Below, one piece after another: positions 24,058 to 33,370 of a stretch of DNA of 64,000 nucleotides; positions within the stretch are counted from its first letter, which is position 1, and the number at the start of each line of letters is the position of its first letter. The translations under genes were made by a program, and so were the position numbers. This stretch comes from Streptomyces nojiriensis. Lineage in GTDB: Bacteria; Actinomycetota; Actinomycetes; Streptomycetales; Streptomycetaceae. The DNA is taken from NCBI RefSeq assembly GCF_017639205.1, contig NZ_CP071139.1:6385501-6449500 (forward strand). Reading direction: 5' to 3'. Under the pieces are notes generated by a model that was given only the letters and a program-made list of their open reading frames with translations, had not been told where the DNA came from and made no database searches.

Positions 24058-25659
24058 ACGAGTAAGAATTTAAAACGAGCTGTCATCCTGGTCAGGGTGT
24101 CGAGCAAGGAGCAAGAACAAGAGGGTTACTCGCTGCAAGCCCAGGAGCGCTTCCTGCGCGACTACTGCGAGCGCGCTGGTTTGAAAGCTATTAAGCCGTT
24201 CCATATTTCCGAGACGGCGTCGAAGGTCGATCAGCGCAAGACGTTCAACGAGACCATGGTCTACCTGAAGAAACACCAAGTCTTGCACTTCGTCTGCGAG
24301 AAGGTGGATCGCCTACTGCGAAACTTCAAGGACACGGTCATGGTGGAGGAGTGGCTGGAGGGCGACGACACGCGCCGACTGCACTGCCCCAAGAACTCGC
24401 TCGTGCTGCACAAGAACTCGTCTTCCCAGGACAAGTTCGTCTGGGGCATGCACGTGGTGGTAGCTAAGAACTACACCGACAACCTGAGCGAGGAAGTGCG
24501 CAAGGGTCAGTTGGAGAAGCTACGCCAAGGCTGGTTTCCGGCGGTCCCACCGCCCGGCTACGAGAACGTGCTGGACGGCGGTAAGCGGGTCCAGAGGGTC
24601 GTGCCGGCTGTTGCACCGCTCGTGGTTGAGATGTTCAAGCTCGCCAAGACGAAGCGCTTCACGGTGAAGTCCTTAGCACGGGAGATGACCAAGCGCGGGC
24701 TGCTGATCGACGGCAAGCCGATCAAGGGCGACCGAGTCTTCCGGATGCTGCACAACCCCTACTACATCGGCGTGATCCGGTGGAACGGCAAGCAGTACCC
24801 CGGCAGCCACGAGCCGATTGTCTCGGTGGATCTGTTCGAGCAGGTGCAGCGCACGCTGTCTCGCAGCGCCACGCAGATTCAGCACTACCGCAAGCACCAT
24901 CCGTTGTTTCAGGGGTTGGTCACGTGTGCGGCCTGCCAGGGCCTGCTGGTCTGGGAGACTGCCAAAGGTCACTGGTACGGCAAGTGCCCCAAGCCGCGGT
25001 CGTGCAGCCGGCGGCGCTTCGTCCGGCAAGAGGCGATCGAGGAGCAGCTGGCCGGGGCCTTAAGTCGGCTCAAGGCCCCACAGCCTCGCCTGACCGCGTG
25101 GCTCAAGAACGAGCTTGAGGCCGGCCTACGGTCCCAGCTCTCTCTGCAAGAGGCCGCTGCGGAGGGGCTCAAGCAAGAAGAGGGCCGCATCCAGGCCAAG
25201 CTGACCATCCTGTACGACGACCGCCTCGAAGGGCGGATCAATGCCGGTGAGTACGACCTGAAAGCGATCTCGCTTCATGCCCAGCAAGCCGACGTTGCCC
25301 GGCAGCTCAAGGCACTGGGAGCGGAAGACACGTCATACCTTGGCACTGCCTTCAGCTTCGTGGAGATGACACAGCAGGCAGCCGATGAGTTCACGAAATC
25401 CACGAACGGCGACCGCAAACGCGAGTTGATTACCGAGCTGTTCGACAAGCTCATTCTGGACGGCGTGCAGCTCCAGCCGCAGTACAATCCTCGTGCTACC
25501 TGGCTACTGGAGGAAATCCTGCCGATGGCAGGCTCCGGTAACAATAAATTCGGACAGGGCGATTCCGGCTCTAGGGAGGCGAAAAAAGCCCCTGCTGGGG
25601 CTCCTCGTTACTCTTGGCTGGCCGTCGCTAACAGTATTCGTACCCTGTTTGAACGGTAA
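24058..25659 (+). CDS. Large serine recombinase 1, apparent ACG start
   Basis: About 533 residues. The resolvase-type catalytic domain has the nucleophile Ser15 in LVRVSSKEQEQEG and KVDRLLRNFKDTV; the recombinase domain has REMTKRGLLIDGKPI and RMLHNPYYIG; a zinc ribbon has CAACQGLLVW with a later Cys pair; and a C-terminal coiled coil follows. The reading frame runs open from a TAA at 24025. No ATG, GTG or TTG exists before GTG 24097, which would delete the first beta strand and the nucleophile. A perfect AAGGAGG (24047-24053) points to ACG 24058. Either ACG initiates weakly or the start is mutated. Its own attachment site is not identified. Confidence 0.85.
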   Translation, partial: TSKNLKRAVILVRVSSKEQEQEGYSLQAQERFLRDYCERAGLKAIKPFHISETASKVDQRKTFNETMVYLKKHQVLHFVCEKVDRLLRNFKDTVMVEEWLEGDDTRRLHCPKNSLVLHKNSSSQDKFVWGMHVVVAKNYTDNLSEEVRKGQLEKLRQGWFPAVPPPGYENVLDGGKRVQRVVPAVAPLVVEMFKLAKTKRFTVKSLAREMTKRGLLIDGKPIKGDRVFRMLHNPYYIGVIRWNGKQYPGSHEPIVSVDLFEQVQRTLSRSATQIQHYRKHHPLFQGLVTCAACQGLLVWETAKGHWYGKCPKPRSCSRRRFVRQEAIEEQLAGALSRLKAPQPRLTAWLKNELEAGLRSQLSLQEAAAEGLKQEEGRIQAKLTILYDDRLEGRINAGEYDLKAISLHAQQADVARQLKALGAEDTSYLGTAFSFVEMTQQAADEFTKSTNGDRKRELITELFDKLILDGVQLQPQYNPRATWLLEEILPMAGSGNNKFGQGDSGSREAKKAPAGAPRYSWLAVANSIRTLFER

Positions 25660-25703
25660 TATCAATAGATAACGCCTGACGCATAGCTCTAGGGCGGCCG
25701 ATC

Positions 25704-25729
25704 CCTTCCAGTTTTCCCCGCCTGGAAGG
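25704..25729 (+). terminator. Hairpin after recombinase gene 1
   Basis: CCTTCCAG (25704-25711) pairs with CTGGAAGG (25722-25729); the loop holds TTTTCCCCG. There is no T run after it, so termination is uncertain. Confidence 0.45.
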
Positions 25730-25741
25730 AGGGTCGGGTGC

Positions 25742-25787
25742 GGGCCAGCTGGCAGCCAAGTTTAGAACCGACTGCCGAGAAGAGATT
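25742..25787 (+). repeat. Direct repeat, left copy (flanks Gabija module)
   Basis: Matches 29942-29987 at 40 of 46 positions, with a perfect 19-base core CCAAGTTTAGAACCGACTG (25756-25774). The two copies lie exactly 4200 bases apart and in the same orientation, bracketing the OLD nuclease and helicase genes. The rest of this gap (25788-25892) holds no gene. Confidence 0.85.
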
Positions 25788-25892
25788 TTAAGGCTTCAGC
25801 AAGATGAAATCTTTCAATCACTGGCGTCCACGTTTGCTTTCGCTGCCCTCTGGAGTATGGCTGGACGAGCTGCTACCGCCGGCGGCGTAGCG

Positions 25893-25919
25893 GTTCTAGT
25901 CCTCGAGGAGGACTAGAAC
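25893..25919 (-). terminator. Perfect 12-base hairpin at end of Gabija operon
   Basis: GTTCTAGTCCTC (25893-25904), loop GAG, then GAGGACTAGAAC (25908-25919). It lies 21 bases beyond the helicase stop, where a terminator or mRNA-stabilising hairpin would be, but there is no T run on the minus strand. Confidence 0.6.
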
Positions 25920-25940
25920 GCTCGGGCCTGAGGACGGGCT

Positions 25941-27599
25941 CTAGTCTTCGTGGGCGAAGTCCAAGAACCGTTGGTGCGGCGTACGCGACTCGTCCCACCT
26001 ACCCGTGGCTCCTTCTGGCCGATCGCGGTGCTTGGTCTGAGTCAACACCAGATGTTGCTTCGCGCGGGATACCGCGACGAAGAACTCCGACACCTGCGCC
26101 GTGGGTGGGCCCCAGAAGAGCTGCTCCTCGACCCCGAGGACCACGACCTTCTCGAACTCCAGGCCCTTGCACTTGTGGATGGTCAAGATCCGGATAGCGT
26201 CGACTTCGGACAGGCGCCGGAGCGCCTGTACGGCGTCCCCGTCAACGGCAAGCTCCCGGTCGAAAGCATCAAGCGCCTGCTCGATCAGATCGTCGAGCCG
26301 GGTGCCCTGCTGGTACCCGGCTGACAACGCGGTCAGCTTCGGCGTTGACACCAGTTGCAGGAACTCGTGGACGACGGCCCTCCATACAGCGGGCTCTCCC
26401 GTCCTGAACGTGGAGCCGCGCACGATCGATCGGCTTTGGCTGACCATCCGCTTCAGCTGGCCATCGAAGCGCGATGCCTCCTCGTCAGACGCGCTCGATC
26501 GGTTGGTGATCCTCATGAGTTCGGCGTACGCGTCGGGTTGCCTGTCGTCGGCGATCACGCGAATGAAATTAAATACGAGCGCAGCTACTGGTTCCGCGGT
26601 GAGGTCCTGGCGGACCTGCTCGTTGCGGAAGGCGATGCCGCAGCGCGTGAGTGCGCTGCCAAGCGCCGCCGCAACCAGGTGCGGCTGCTGGCGTACGAGG
26701 ATGGCGATCTCGCTCGGTGGCGTGCCCTCGCGGAGCCAGCCGTCGATCATCTCCGCCAGGGCCTGCGCCTCGTCGTGTTCGGTGTCGAAGCCGAGCACCT
26801 CGATGACGCCGGCGTCTCCGATCAGCTCCTCGTCGGGACTGACCGCTCCAGAGTCCATCTGAGCGATCATTCGGTTCTGCATCCGTCTCAGGCGGGGTGC
26901 GGAGCGGAAGTTCTGGTAGAGAGGCAGCGGCTGGGCCGAGAAGTCGTTGGCGAAGGTTTGTAGTACTCCATCCAGTGCGCCGGCCCAGGCCATGATTCGC
27001 TGCTTGGTGTCGCCGACTGCCGTCAGGACGGCCGGTGCCTGGCCGAATGCAGCCTTGATCAGTCGGTACTGCTGCCCGGTGCAGTCTTGGAATTCGTCGA
27101 GGAAGACGTGGCTATAGGTCTGGCGGATGCCTCCTCGGGCATACGCGTTGGTCTCGATGATCTCCAACGCCAGGGGCACGAGATCGCCGAAGGTGATCTG
27201 CTCGCCCTCGATCCGATCGCGATCGACGATCCGGTAGTCCGAGTTGAGGGCGTTGGTTCCGGTCAGTGCGGGCCGGAAATTGTCGATCAGGCGCTTGGCG
27301 AAGGCATGGAAGGTGAAGCTGTCGAATCTGGCCGCGAGCCGCGCACCAGAGCGACGGCGAACGCGCTCTCGCAGGTTGCGGGCGGCGTCGACCTTGAACG
27401 AAACCGCCAGGATCCTGCGCGGGTAGGGGCACTGTCCGGTGCGCAGCAGGAAGTCCGCCCGTTGGGCGAGCAGCTCGGTCTTCCCGGCCCCTGGCCCCGC
27501 GGAGACGACCACGTTCCTGTCCGACATGGTGACGGCCGACAAGGCGTTGGGTTCGAGGACGAGGCCGTCGACAGGGTGCCACTGATCGGGGTGGATCAT
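25941..27599 (-). CDS. gajB: UvrD/PcrA-like helicase, Gabija GajB-type
   Basis: 552-residue superfamily 1 helicase. Motifs in order: motif I VSAGPGAGKTELLAQ, Ia AVSFKVDAARNLRER, motif II YSHVFLDEFQDCTGQQ, motif III AVGDTKQRIMAWAG, motif V LTIHKCKGLEFEKVVVLG and motif VI FFVAVSRAKQHLVLTQ. Its start overlaps the stop of the upstream OLD nuclease gene by four bases. A class 2 OLD nuclease in tandem with a UvrD-like helicase is the Gabija arrangement, in which GajB activates or supports DNA cleavage during phage infection. The gene symbol is assigned by this pairing. Confidence 0.85.
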   Translation of the reverse strand: MIHPDQWHPVDGLVLEPNALSAVTMSDRNVVVSAGPGAGKTELLAQRADFLLRTGQCPYPRRILAVSFKVDAARNLRERVRRRSGARLAARFDSFTFHAFAKRLIDNFRPALTGTNALNSDYRIVDRDRIEGEQITFGDLVPLALEIIETNAYARGGIRQTYSHVFLDEFQDCTGQQYRLIKAAFGQAPAVLTAVGDTKQRIMAWAGALDGVLQTFANDFSAQPLPLYQNFRSAPRLRRMQNRMIAQMDSGAVSPDEELIGDAGVIEVLGFDTEHDEAQALAEMIDGWLREGTPPSEIAILVRQQPHLVAAALGSALTRCGIAFRNEQVRQDLTAEPVAALVFNFIRVIADDRQPDAYAELMRITNRSSASDEEASRFDGQLKRMVSQSRSIVRGSTFRTGEPAVWRAVVHEFLQLVSTPKLTALSAGYQQGTRLDDLIEQALDAFDRELAVDGDAVQALRRLSEVDAIRILTIHKCKGLEFEKVVVLGVEEQLFWGPPTAQVSEFFVAVSRAKQHLVLTQTKHRDRPEGATGRWDESRTPHQRFLDFAHED

Positions 27600-29551
27600 T
27601 CCGGCAGCTCCGCCAGGTTCGTGCGGACGTACTCGACCAGTCGGGCGAGGACATCTGGGAGGCCCTCCAGCAACTGCTGATCGTTCAAGTCGGCGAGAGC
27701 GGCCAGGTGGGCGGCGGGTTTGCTACCGAGATTGAATATGCCGTGGTATTTGCCGAAGAGCGCGCGGACATCGCCAGAGAGGCGTTCCTCGTGCACGTGC
27801 TTCTTGCCGAGCACCGCCACGACGGTGGCCTCCTCCGGCTCAGCTGACGTGCCCGGTTCGGTAGGGCTGACGCCGAAAGCGTCGGGGTAGGCCGCCAGCA
27901 GCATCAGGTCAAGGTCGACCGGGTGGGAGAAGAAGACCCCGCGCCCCTCCAGCGACTCGACAGGGCCGTGCCCGTCCTTGAAATCGGGGCCCACGAGCGT
28001 TGGGAAGTCGCAGTCGTCATTCCACTTGGGGAGTTTGTTGATCTGCTCTTCTGTGTAGGTGTCCGGATGAACGGTGTTGATCTGCTTCAGTGCGTTACGC
28101 ACCCGCCCCCACCCGCCCTGGTGACGGCCGGCGTCGAGGTCGAGCAGTGTCGCGTGCGGGATCTGCAGCTCGTCGAGCAGGCGCCAGAAGTGGTTGACGT
28201 GCCGGCCTCCCAGGGGGACCACCGACACGGATGCGTCGTCCGCTGTAATGCCGGCTGCCGCCAGAACACGGGGCAGGACGACCTGCTCGCTGTCGCCCTC
28301 GCCGAGTACGACGAACCGCGAAAAGTACAGCTCGGGGTAGGCCTGCACCGCCTCCCGCACGTACTTGGCCGCCAGGTTCTCGTCCTCGGGCAGGACGATG
28401 CGGTGGACGGTCGTCTCCCGGGCAGCGTTCAGTCTCAGGAAGCGGATCGCATGGGGGTCGACACGGCGCAGGAGGGTGGGCGCATGCGTGGCGATGAGGG
28501 ACTGCACATCGCCGTGTGCGCAGGCATCGCGCAGTTGGCGGATGATCCGGCCGAGGTACTGCGGCGCAAGGCTGTTCTCGGGTTCCTCAAGCGCGATGAT
28601 GGTGTGCACGGGCGGGCGCAGGCGGTCCGCGTCGAGCGAGGTCTCCTCGCCGGTGAGGACTCGCCGGGCCAGGGACTGCCATGCAAGCACAAGCGAGATG
28701 TAGAGCAGGGACTTCTGTCCGTCGCTTAGCCGTTCGTAGGGGAGAGGTGCACCATCGTGGGTGGGTGAGAACGTCACGGTGAGCAGCCGCAGTACACCTT
28801 CCAGTTCGCCTCGGCCGAAGGCGATCGAGGGATCCTTGAAGTAGGCGCCGCGGTGGAGACTGTGCCACTCCTTGGTCAGCCGAAGGCCAAGGCTCGCTAC
28901 TGTGGTGTTCGCTACCAGCAACGCGGTGATTTGAGCAGTGAGGCCGCTCAGCGTCTCGCGTTCCGTCTTCCAGTCAGCGGCTCGAAGGGTGCGACCGATG
29001 AGCGAGGCCGTCGTGAACGAGAGATGGTCGGCGGGGTCCCGACGGGCCGGAAGGTAATGCACCTCAATGTGCCTACGGTCATACCGTGGCATGTCGGCTT
29101 GGCGCGTAGGTTCCCCCGACGCATCTGCCTCCAGCACGTACTCGATCTTCTCGTCGACGACACCGTCCGGGGCCAGCGAGGCTGTTAGCCGGACGCGGAT
29201 CCGAGGGACACCGTCTGCGCTGTCGATCGCCATGTGCGAGAAGTACGGTGAAACCGATGCATGCTCCCCGTCGGCTCCTGCTTCCGGGAACTCGACATCC
29301 ACCTCCAGCCACAACGTCGGATCCCCGGCTTGCAACTCGCCCGCGGGTTGGCCGACGGGCACATGGAAGTCCTCAAGGCGGATCTTGCGCTGAGCCTCCA
29401 GGGGGCTGAATAGCCGTGACAGCGCCTCAAGGACAGCGGTCTTACCTGAGCCGTTCGGACCGAGGACATACGTCAGGTCATCGAGATCGATTGCCGTCGG
29501 CTTCGAACCAAAAGACTGGAAGTTATTCAGCCGCAACGTCGTAATCTTCAC
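27596..29551 (-). CDS. gajA: Class 2 OLD ATPase/TOPRIM nuclease, Gabija GajA-type
   Basis: 651 residues from GTG 29551 with GGGGAG upstream. The N-terminal ABC-type ATPase has FQSFGSKPTAIDLDDLTYVL, Walker A GPNGSGKTA (31-39), signature LSDGQKSLLYISLVL and Walker B TIIALEEPENSLAPQ. The C-terminal TOPRIM nuclease (about 415-500) has VVLGEGDSEQVVLPRV and LLDLDAGRHQGGWG. GajA proteins are sequence-specific DNA nickases held in check by nucleotides and released when phage depletes them. It is longer than the roughly 580-residue Bacillus GajA because of a C-terminal extension. Confidence 0.85.
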   Translation of the reverse strand: MKITTLRLNNFQSFGSKPTAIDLDDLTYVLGPNGSGKTAVLEALSRLFSPLEAQRKIRLEDFHVPVGQPAGELQAGDPTLWLEVDVEFPEAGADGEHASVSPYFSHMAIDSADGVPRIRVRLTASLAPDGVVDEKIEYVLEADASGEPTRQADMPRYDRRHIEVHYLPARRDPADHLSFTTASLIGRTLRAADWKTERETLSGLTAQITALLVANTTVASLGLRLTKEWHSLHRGAYFKDPSIAFGRGELEGVLRLLTVTFSPTHDGAPLPYERLSDGQKSLLYISLVLAWQSLARRVLTGEETSLDADRLRPPVHTIIALEEPENSLAPQYLGRIIRQLRDACAHGDVQSLIATHAPTLLRRVDPHAIRFLRLNAARETTVHRIVLPEDENLAAKYVREAVQAYPELYFSRFVVLGEGDSEQVVLPRVLAAAGITADDASVSVVPLGGRHVNHFWRLLDELQIPHATLLDLDAGRHQGGWGRVRNALKQINTVHPDTYTEEQINKLPKWNDDCDFPTLVGPDFKDGHGPVESLEGRGVFFSHPVDLDLMLLAAYPDAFGVSPTEPGTSAEPEEATVVAVLGKKHVHEERLSGDVRALFGKYHGIFNLGSKPAAHLAALADLNDQQLLEGLPDVLARLVEYVRTNLAELPE

Positions 29552-29941
29552 CGGCTCTGCTCCCCGTTAAATCGTGCCTACTATTTTACACAAAATTAAT
29601 CACCTACACCATGCTCCGCATAGGGCAGCCATTGTGTACTTTGGCACGTGATCCTCAGAGCGTGCAGGCGAACTGGCCAGTAACAGAGAGTTGACTTAGG
29701 TACGTTGAGTGGTCGCAGCCTCGTCAAAGTCACAACTAGACTCGCCTGCACAGGACTTGGATGGCCCTGAGCCGTGGTGTGCAGTGGCGGCTCCGCCTGC
29801 CGTCATCGCAGGTCATTTGAACTCGTAGGCAGCGCAACGGGTTTGCTGCTGGCGGAGCATGGGCGGCCAGACTCGGGTGATGGCTCCGAGGGGGGGATTA
29901 ATCCACGACCGGAAACCGGGAGGTCGGCCTGTTTGATCAAG
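29552..29941. other. Non-coding stretch upstream of Gabija operon
   Basis: The AT-rich first 60 bases contain TAAAAT on the minus strand (complement of 29583-29588), a plausible -10 box for the gajAB operon. No gene is supported in the rest. Confidence 0.4.
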
Positions 29942-29987
29942 GGGCCGGCTGGCATCCAAGTTTAGAACCGACTGTCGAAGCGAGATT
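29942..29987 (+). repeat. Direct repeat, right copy (flanks Gabija module)
   Basis: Partner of 25742-25787, 4200 bases away, with 40 of 46 bases identical and the same 19-base core at 29956-29974. It lies on the upstream side of the Gabija operon, so the pair frames promoter, genes and 3' hairpin together. Confidence 0.85.
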
Positions 29988-30485
29988 GAGCGAATCGGTC
30001 GAGACTCTGATCTGCGCGAATTATTGGCAGTGGATGATGTTCGAACTGCCCTAGAGGAAATATAGACAGCATCGATCTGCCGTATTGGGGTGCACTCGGA
30101 GGGCTGAGAAAATGATCCGAGGCCGACCACCGCGAGGGCAGGGCAATCCTGGCGCAGCCGCTTGCTGAACCTCCGTTGCCGCAGCCAGCGTCGAATACCA
30201 GATCATCCGTATCCACCGGCGCCTCAACGACGAAGGCTCGGCAGGGGTCGTACTGCGGCCCTCTGTCGCCGGTAGCGGAGTGGCCGCCTGGCTGCACTGG
30301 CGGGTGCCAGGGGGCGGTGCATCGGCGAGCCGCTCGTGACACAAGGTGACGGCTGTCTACGCTGCGTGACACGTCAGGTACGGATGAGCGGTGGCAGCTT
30401 CGCGCGCACCCAGACGATCCGAGTACCGAAAACCTCGACTCAACCACAGCACCGTGTTGCCGATTGCCGGGACTGAGAGGGGCCG
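29988..30485. other. Gene-poor stretch, likely remnants
   Basis: No gene with a good start or ribosome site. On the minus strand near 30170-30240 the phrase DDLVFDAGCGNG resembles SAM-methyltransferase motif I, but no further motifs follow in frame, so it is at most a remnant or a chance match. Confidence 0.4.
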
Positions 30486-32885
30486 ATGCGCATGACCAAC
30501 GAGGGTGGCGGGCCGGATGTTGACAGTGGACCGAGTGGCGGCAGCGGTGGTAGCGGTAGCGACGATGGCAATGACGGCATCCTGATCCGCTGGGGCCCAC
30601 GGCTGCTGTTTCTCGTAGGCGCCATCGTGCTGAGCGTCCAGTCGGCTCGCGGGGTACCGGATGCGCAGCTGGGCTGGACGGTGGCCATCTTCTTTCTGTG
30701 CAGCGTCCTCCTCATCTGGCGGCAATTGGCGCAAGCGAACGGGACCAACGAGGATGCCAGCCCCCCGGGTTTGCTGATCGGTGCCGGAGCCGTCCTGTGC
30801 ACCGCCGGGGTGACGATGCTGGTCGTCTACCTGACGCACGTGCACCGGAACTGGCTCGCCCTCATCGGTGCGGTTGTGCTGTTGCTCTGTCTGGGCTGCT
30901 TCTTCGCCTGGCGCCGGGCGCCGCAGCCCGAGACGTGGGCCTCGTGGTTGCTGATCGGTGCCGGAGCCGTTCTGTGTGCGGCCGGCGTGACGATGTTGGT
31001 CGTCTACCTGACGCCCGGCGATCGGAACTGGCGCGCTCTCATCGGTGTGGTCGTGCTGCTCCTCGGACTGGGCTGCTTCCTCGCTCGGCGCCGGGTGCAG
31101 CAGTCCAGGGCCGGGGCCTTGCTGTTGCTGATCGTTGCCGGAGCCGTTCTGTGCACCGCCGGAGTGACCATGCTGGTCCTCTACGGGGCGGGCGTGGCAT
31201 GGGACGGGCTGTCACTCATCGGCTCGGTCATGCTGCTCCTCGGGCTGGGGTGCTTGGTCGAACTGTGGCGGCAGAAAAGCGGCAACGCCCTGCTGGTACC
31301 GGGTGCGATCCTGCTGGGCATCGTGGGGGTCACCATGGTCGTGGTCTTCTTCCTGCTGCGCGGGGCCAAGGACGGCCTGCCCGTGGGGGCCCTTGCCGTC
31401 CTTGGGGTGGCGGTCTTCGTCGCACTTCCCCTGGCGCTCAACGTCCTGTCCGAGCGAGGCCTGCATGAACTGAGGCGCCGGACCAAGGGCCCGGGCCGCA
31501 CGGATCTGGGCGTTCGGCGTATCCGGCGTCTTCGGTTTGCAGCCGTGGGCTTCCTCGTGCTGGTCGTCGGCTTCGTGGTCTGGCTGGCGTCCGACGACTG
31601 GGTGATGACCGCGATCCTGGTCGGCTCGGCGCTGTTGCTGCTCCTCGCCATCGTCTCCAACACCCACGCCGACGTAGCCCTGGTACTCGTGGGGCTCTGC
31701 CTCCTCTCGGCAGCCCCTCCCGAGGACCCGGAGCCCGCCCAGGGAGGAAACAGGGTGTTGGTTGCGGTGGGCGACTCCTACATGTCGGGGGAAGGTGCGA
31801 GCCGTTACTTCGAGGGCACCGACGACGTCCGCGGCGACCACTGCCGCCGGGCGCCGTCCGCGTACGCGGTGAAGATCGCCGACCAGGACGAGCGATTCGA
31901 CGGCATCCAGTTCATCGCCTGTTCCGGTGCCCGGACCTCCGAGGTCATCGCCGGCGCGCAGGGCGGGAGCGCTCAAGAGGGGGTGTTGGACACCCAGGTC
32001 GATCAGCTGACGAAACTGGGATCCGCGCTCCGTCCCGCCCTCGTCATCGTCTCCCTCGGAGGCAACGACGCTGGCTTCGGCACCCTCGGCCAGGCGTGCA
32101 TCGCACCGGGCCCGTGCAATACCCAGCGGTCTCTGTTCGAGGGAAACCTCGACAGCGTCAAGGACGCCCTGGTGGCGGCCTACCGCTCCCTCAAAAGGGC
32201 TCTGCCCGCCGGTGTGCCGATCGTGGCCGTGCCCTACCCGCAGCCGATCGCCGAGGCCGACGATTGCAGCGGCGTGGCCCTGGCGAAGGGCGAGCGTGAC
32301 TTCATCCGCACGTTCGCAACCGATCTCAACGCGAAGATCGATGAGGCGAGGAAGGAAGTGCAGGGCATCGAGTACCTGAAGGAGATGGAGAGGGCGTTCG
32401 AGGACCGGCATCTCCAGCTGTGTGACAAGAAGAAGAAGGAGGCCGGCGTCAATTTCGTGGGCTTCAAGTCCGTCAGTGGGCCCCCGGTGCAGCGCTTCAA
32501 CCCGGCCAATTGGCTCCACAACAGCCTGCACCCGAACGAGCGCGGCCACGAAGCCATGCTGGCCACGTTTCAGGACTGGCTGAAGAGGAACCCGAAGCTC
32601 CTGGAACGAGCCCCGACGAGCCAGCAGCCCGACAGCTCCCTGCCCGCACCCACACCCGGGGACGTGGAGAAGCCCAAGCCCCAGTGCCCCCTGGCCAAGA
32701 TCGATAACTCGCCATGTCAGGTGGCACTCACCATGTGGGAGGTGCACCAGGTCACCAACCGCTGGCTCTATCTGCTCACCGTGCTCCTGTGCCTCCTCGT
32801 CGCCTGGGCAGCGAGCATCGCCGTCATCAGCTGGGTGCGGTATAGGTCCCTTCCTTCCCCGCCGCCGCCCACCGCCAGCGGGTGA
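30486..32885 (+). CDS. SGNH/GDSL hydrolase with multi-pass membrane N-terminus
   Basis: 799 residues from ATG 30486, with GAGAGGGG upstream. The N-terminal 410 residues hold about ten hydrophobic helices, including three internal repeats of about 65 residues that each contain GAVLCTAGVTMLVVYL or a close variant. The C-terminal SGNH domain (about 425-705) has the nucleophile block VAVGDSYMSGEGASRY, block III VIVSLGGNDAGFG and the catalytic end NSLHPNERGHEAML. A final membrane helix (YLLTVLLCLLVAWAASIAVI) closes it. The catalytic domain is probably outside the membrane. Substrate unknown: an ester or acyl group of a lipid or cell-wall polymer is typical. GC is high, like the host. Confidence 0.78.
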   Translation: MRMTNEGGGPDVDSGPSGGSGGSGSDDGNDGILIRWGPRLLFLVGAIVLSVQSARGVPDAQLGWTVAIFFLCSVLLIWRQLAQANGTNEDASPPGLLIGAGAVLCTAGVTMLVVYLTHVHRNWLALIGAVVLLLCLGCFFAWRRAPQPETWASWLLIGAGAVLCAAGVTMLVVYLTPGDRNWRALIGVVVLLLGLGCFLARRRVQQSRAGALLLLIVAGAVLCTAGVTMLVLYGAGVAWDGLSLIGSVMLLLGLGCLVELWRQKSGNALLVPGAILLGIVGVTMVVVFFLLRGAKDGLPVGALAVLGVAVFVALPLALNVLSERGLHELRRRTKGPGRTDLGVRRIRRLRFAAVGFLVLVVGFVVWLASDDWVMTAILVGSALLLLLAIVSNTHADVALVLVGLCLLSAAPPEDPEPAQGGNRVLVAVGDSYMSGEGASRYFEGTDDVRGDHCRRAPSAYAVKIADQDERFDGIQFIACSGARTSEVIAGAQGGSAQEGVLDTQVDQLTKLGSALRPALVIVSLGGNDAGFGTLGQACIAPGPCNTQRSLFEGNLDSVKDALVAAYRSLKRALPAGVPIVAVPYPQPIAEADDCSGVALAKGERDFIRTFATDLNAKIDEARKEVQGIEYLKEMERAFEDRHLQLCDKKKKEAGVNFVGFKSVSGPPVQRFNPANWLHNSLHPNERGHEAMLATFQDWLKRNPKLLERAPTSQQPDSSLPAPTPGDVEKPKPQCPLAKIDNSPCQVALTMWEVHQVTNRWLYLLTVLLCLLVAWAASIAVISWVRYRSLPSPPPPTASG

Positions 32886-32926
32886 GTCGGCACGTTTGGC
32901 GGCCGGAAAGGTACGGAGAAACGTGC

Positions 32927-33370
32927 TCAGGCCGCGATGCCGAGTTCGGTGCGGGTGCGGTGGATGAACTTGGACGGCTGGCTCACGCCGCCACCGGCCG
33001 AGGGCCACGTTGAACTCACGGGCGTGGTCATTGGCCCGGGAGGACTGGACGCGGGCGAGGATAGCGACGGAGCTGTTGCCCAGCTCAGACCGTGGTCGAG
33101 GTCGCAGGCCTGGAGGTGGGCGGTCCCCACGATCGCGAGCCGCATCCCGACCGATCGGGTGAAGACTCCCGACGGCATCGCGGCGGCCCGTTGGTTCCAG
33201 GCCAGCGACGCCTTGGGGTTCTTCAGGTCACGGAAGACTTCGGCGGCGTCCGCGGACAGGCGGGCGTGGTGGTAGGAGTCGATCCAGGCAGGCTTATAGC
33301 CGCTGCTCTGATCGGCCTGGCTGATGAGGTCATCGGATGCCTTCAGGGCCCGTGAGGCGGGCCTTGCTGA
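32927..33370 (-). pseudogene. Fragment of XRE/TPR-type regulator
   Basis: The minus strand encodes AWIDSYHHARLSADAAEVFR and LAWNQRAAAMPSGVFTRSVG, then slips frame (the part EFNVALGRWRREPAV lies in another frame) and returns to end KFIHRTRTELGIAA. This is the C-terminal repeat region of the large Streptomyces XRE regulators. There is no N-terminal DNA-binding part, and at least two frame changes are needed. A decayed remnant. Confidence 0.65.

Noticed and set aside
30160..30250. Methyltransferase-like phrase DDLVFDAGCGNG on the minus strand
   Set aside because: No start, ribosome site or further methyltransferase motifs in frame; noted only as a possible remnant.
31212..33008. Long minus-strand open frame over the SGNH hydrolase gene
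   Set aside because: It is the shadow of a high-GC gene in the opposite frame. The plus strand has clear SGNH motifs and a ribosome site.
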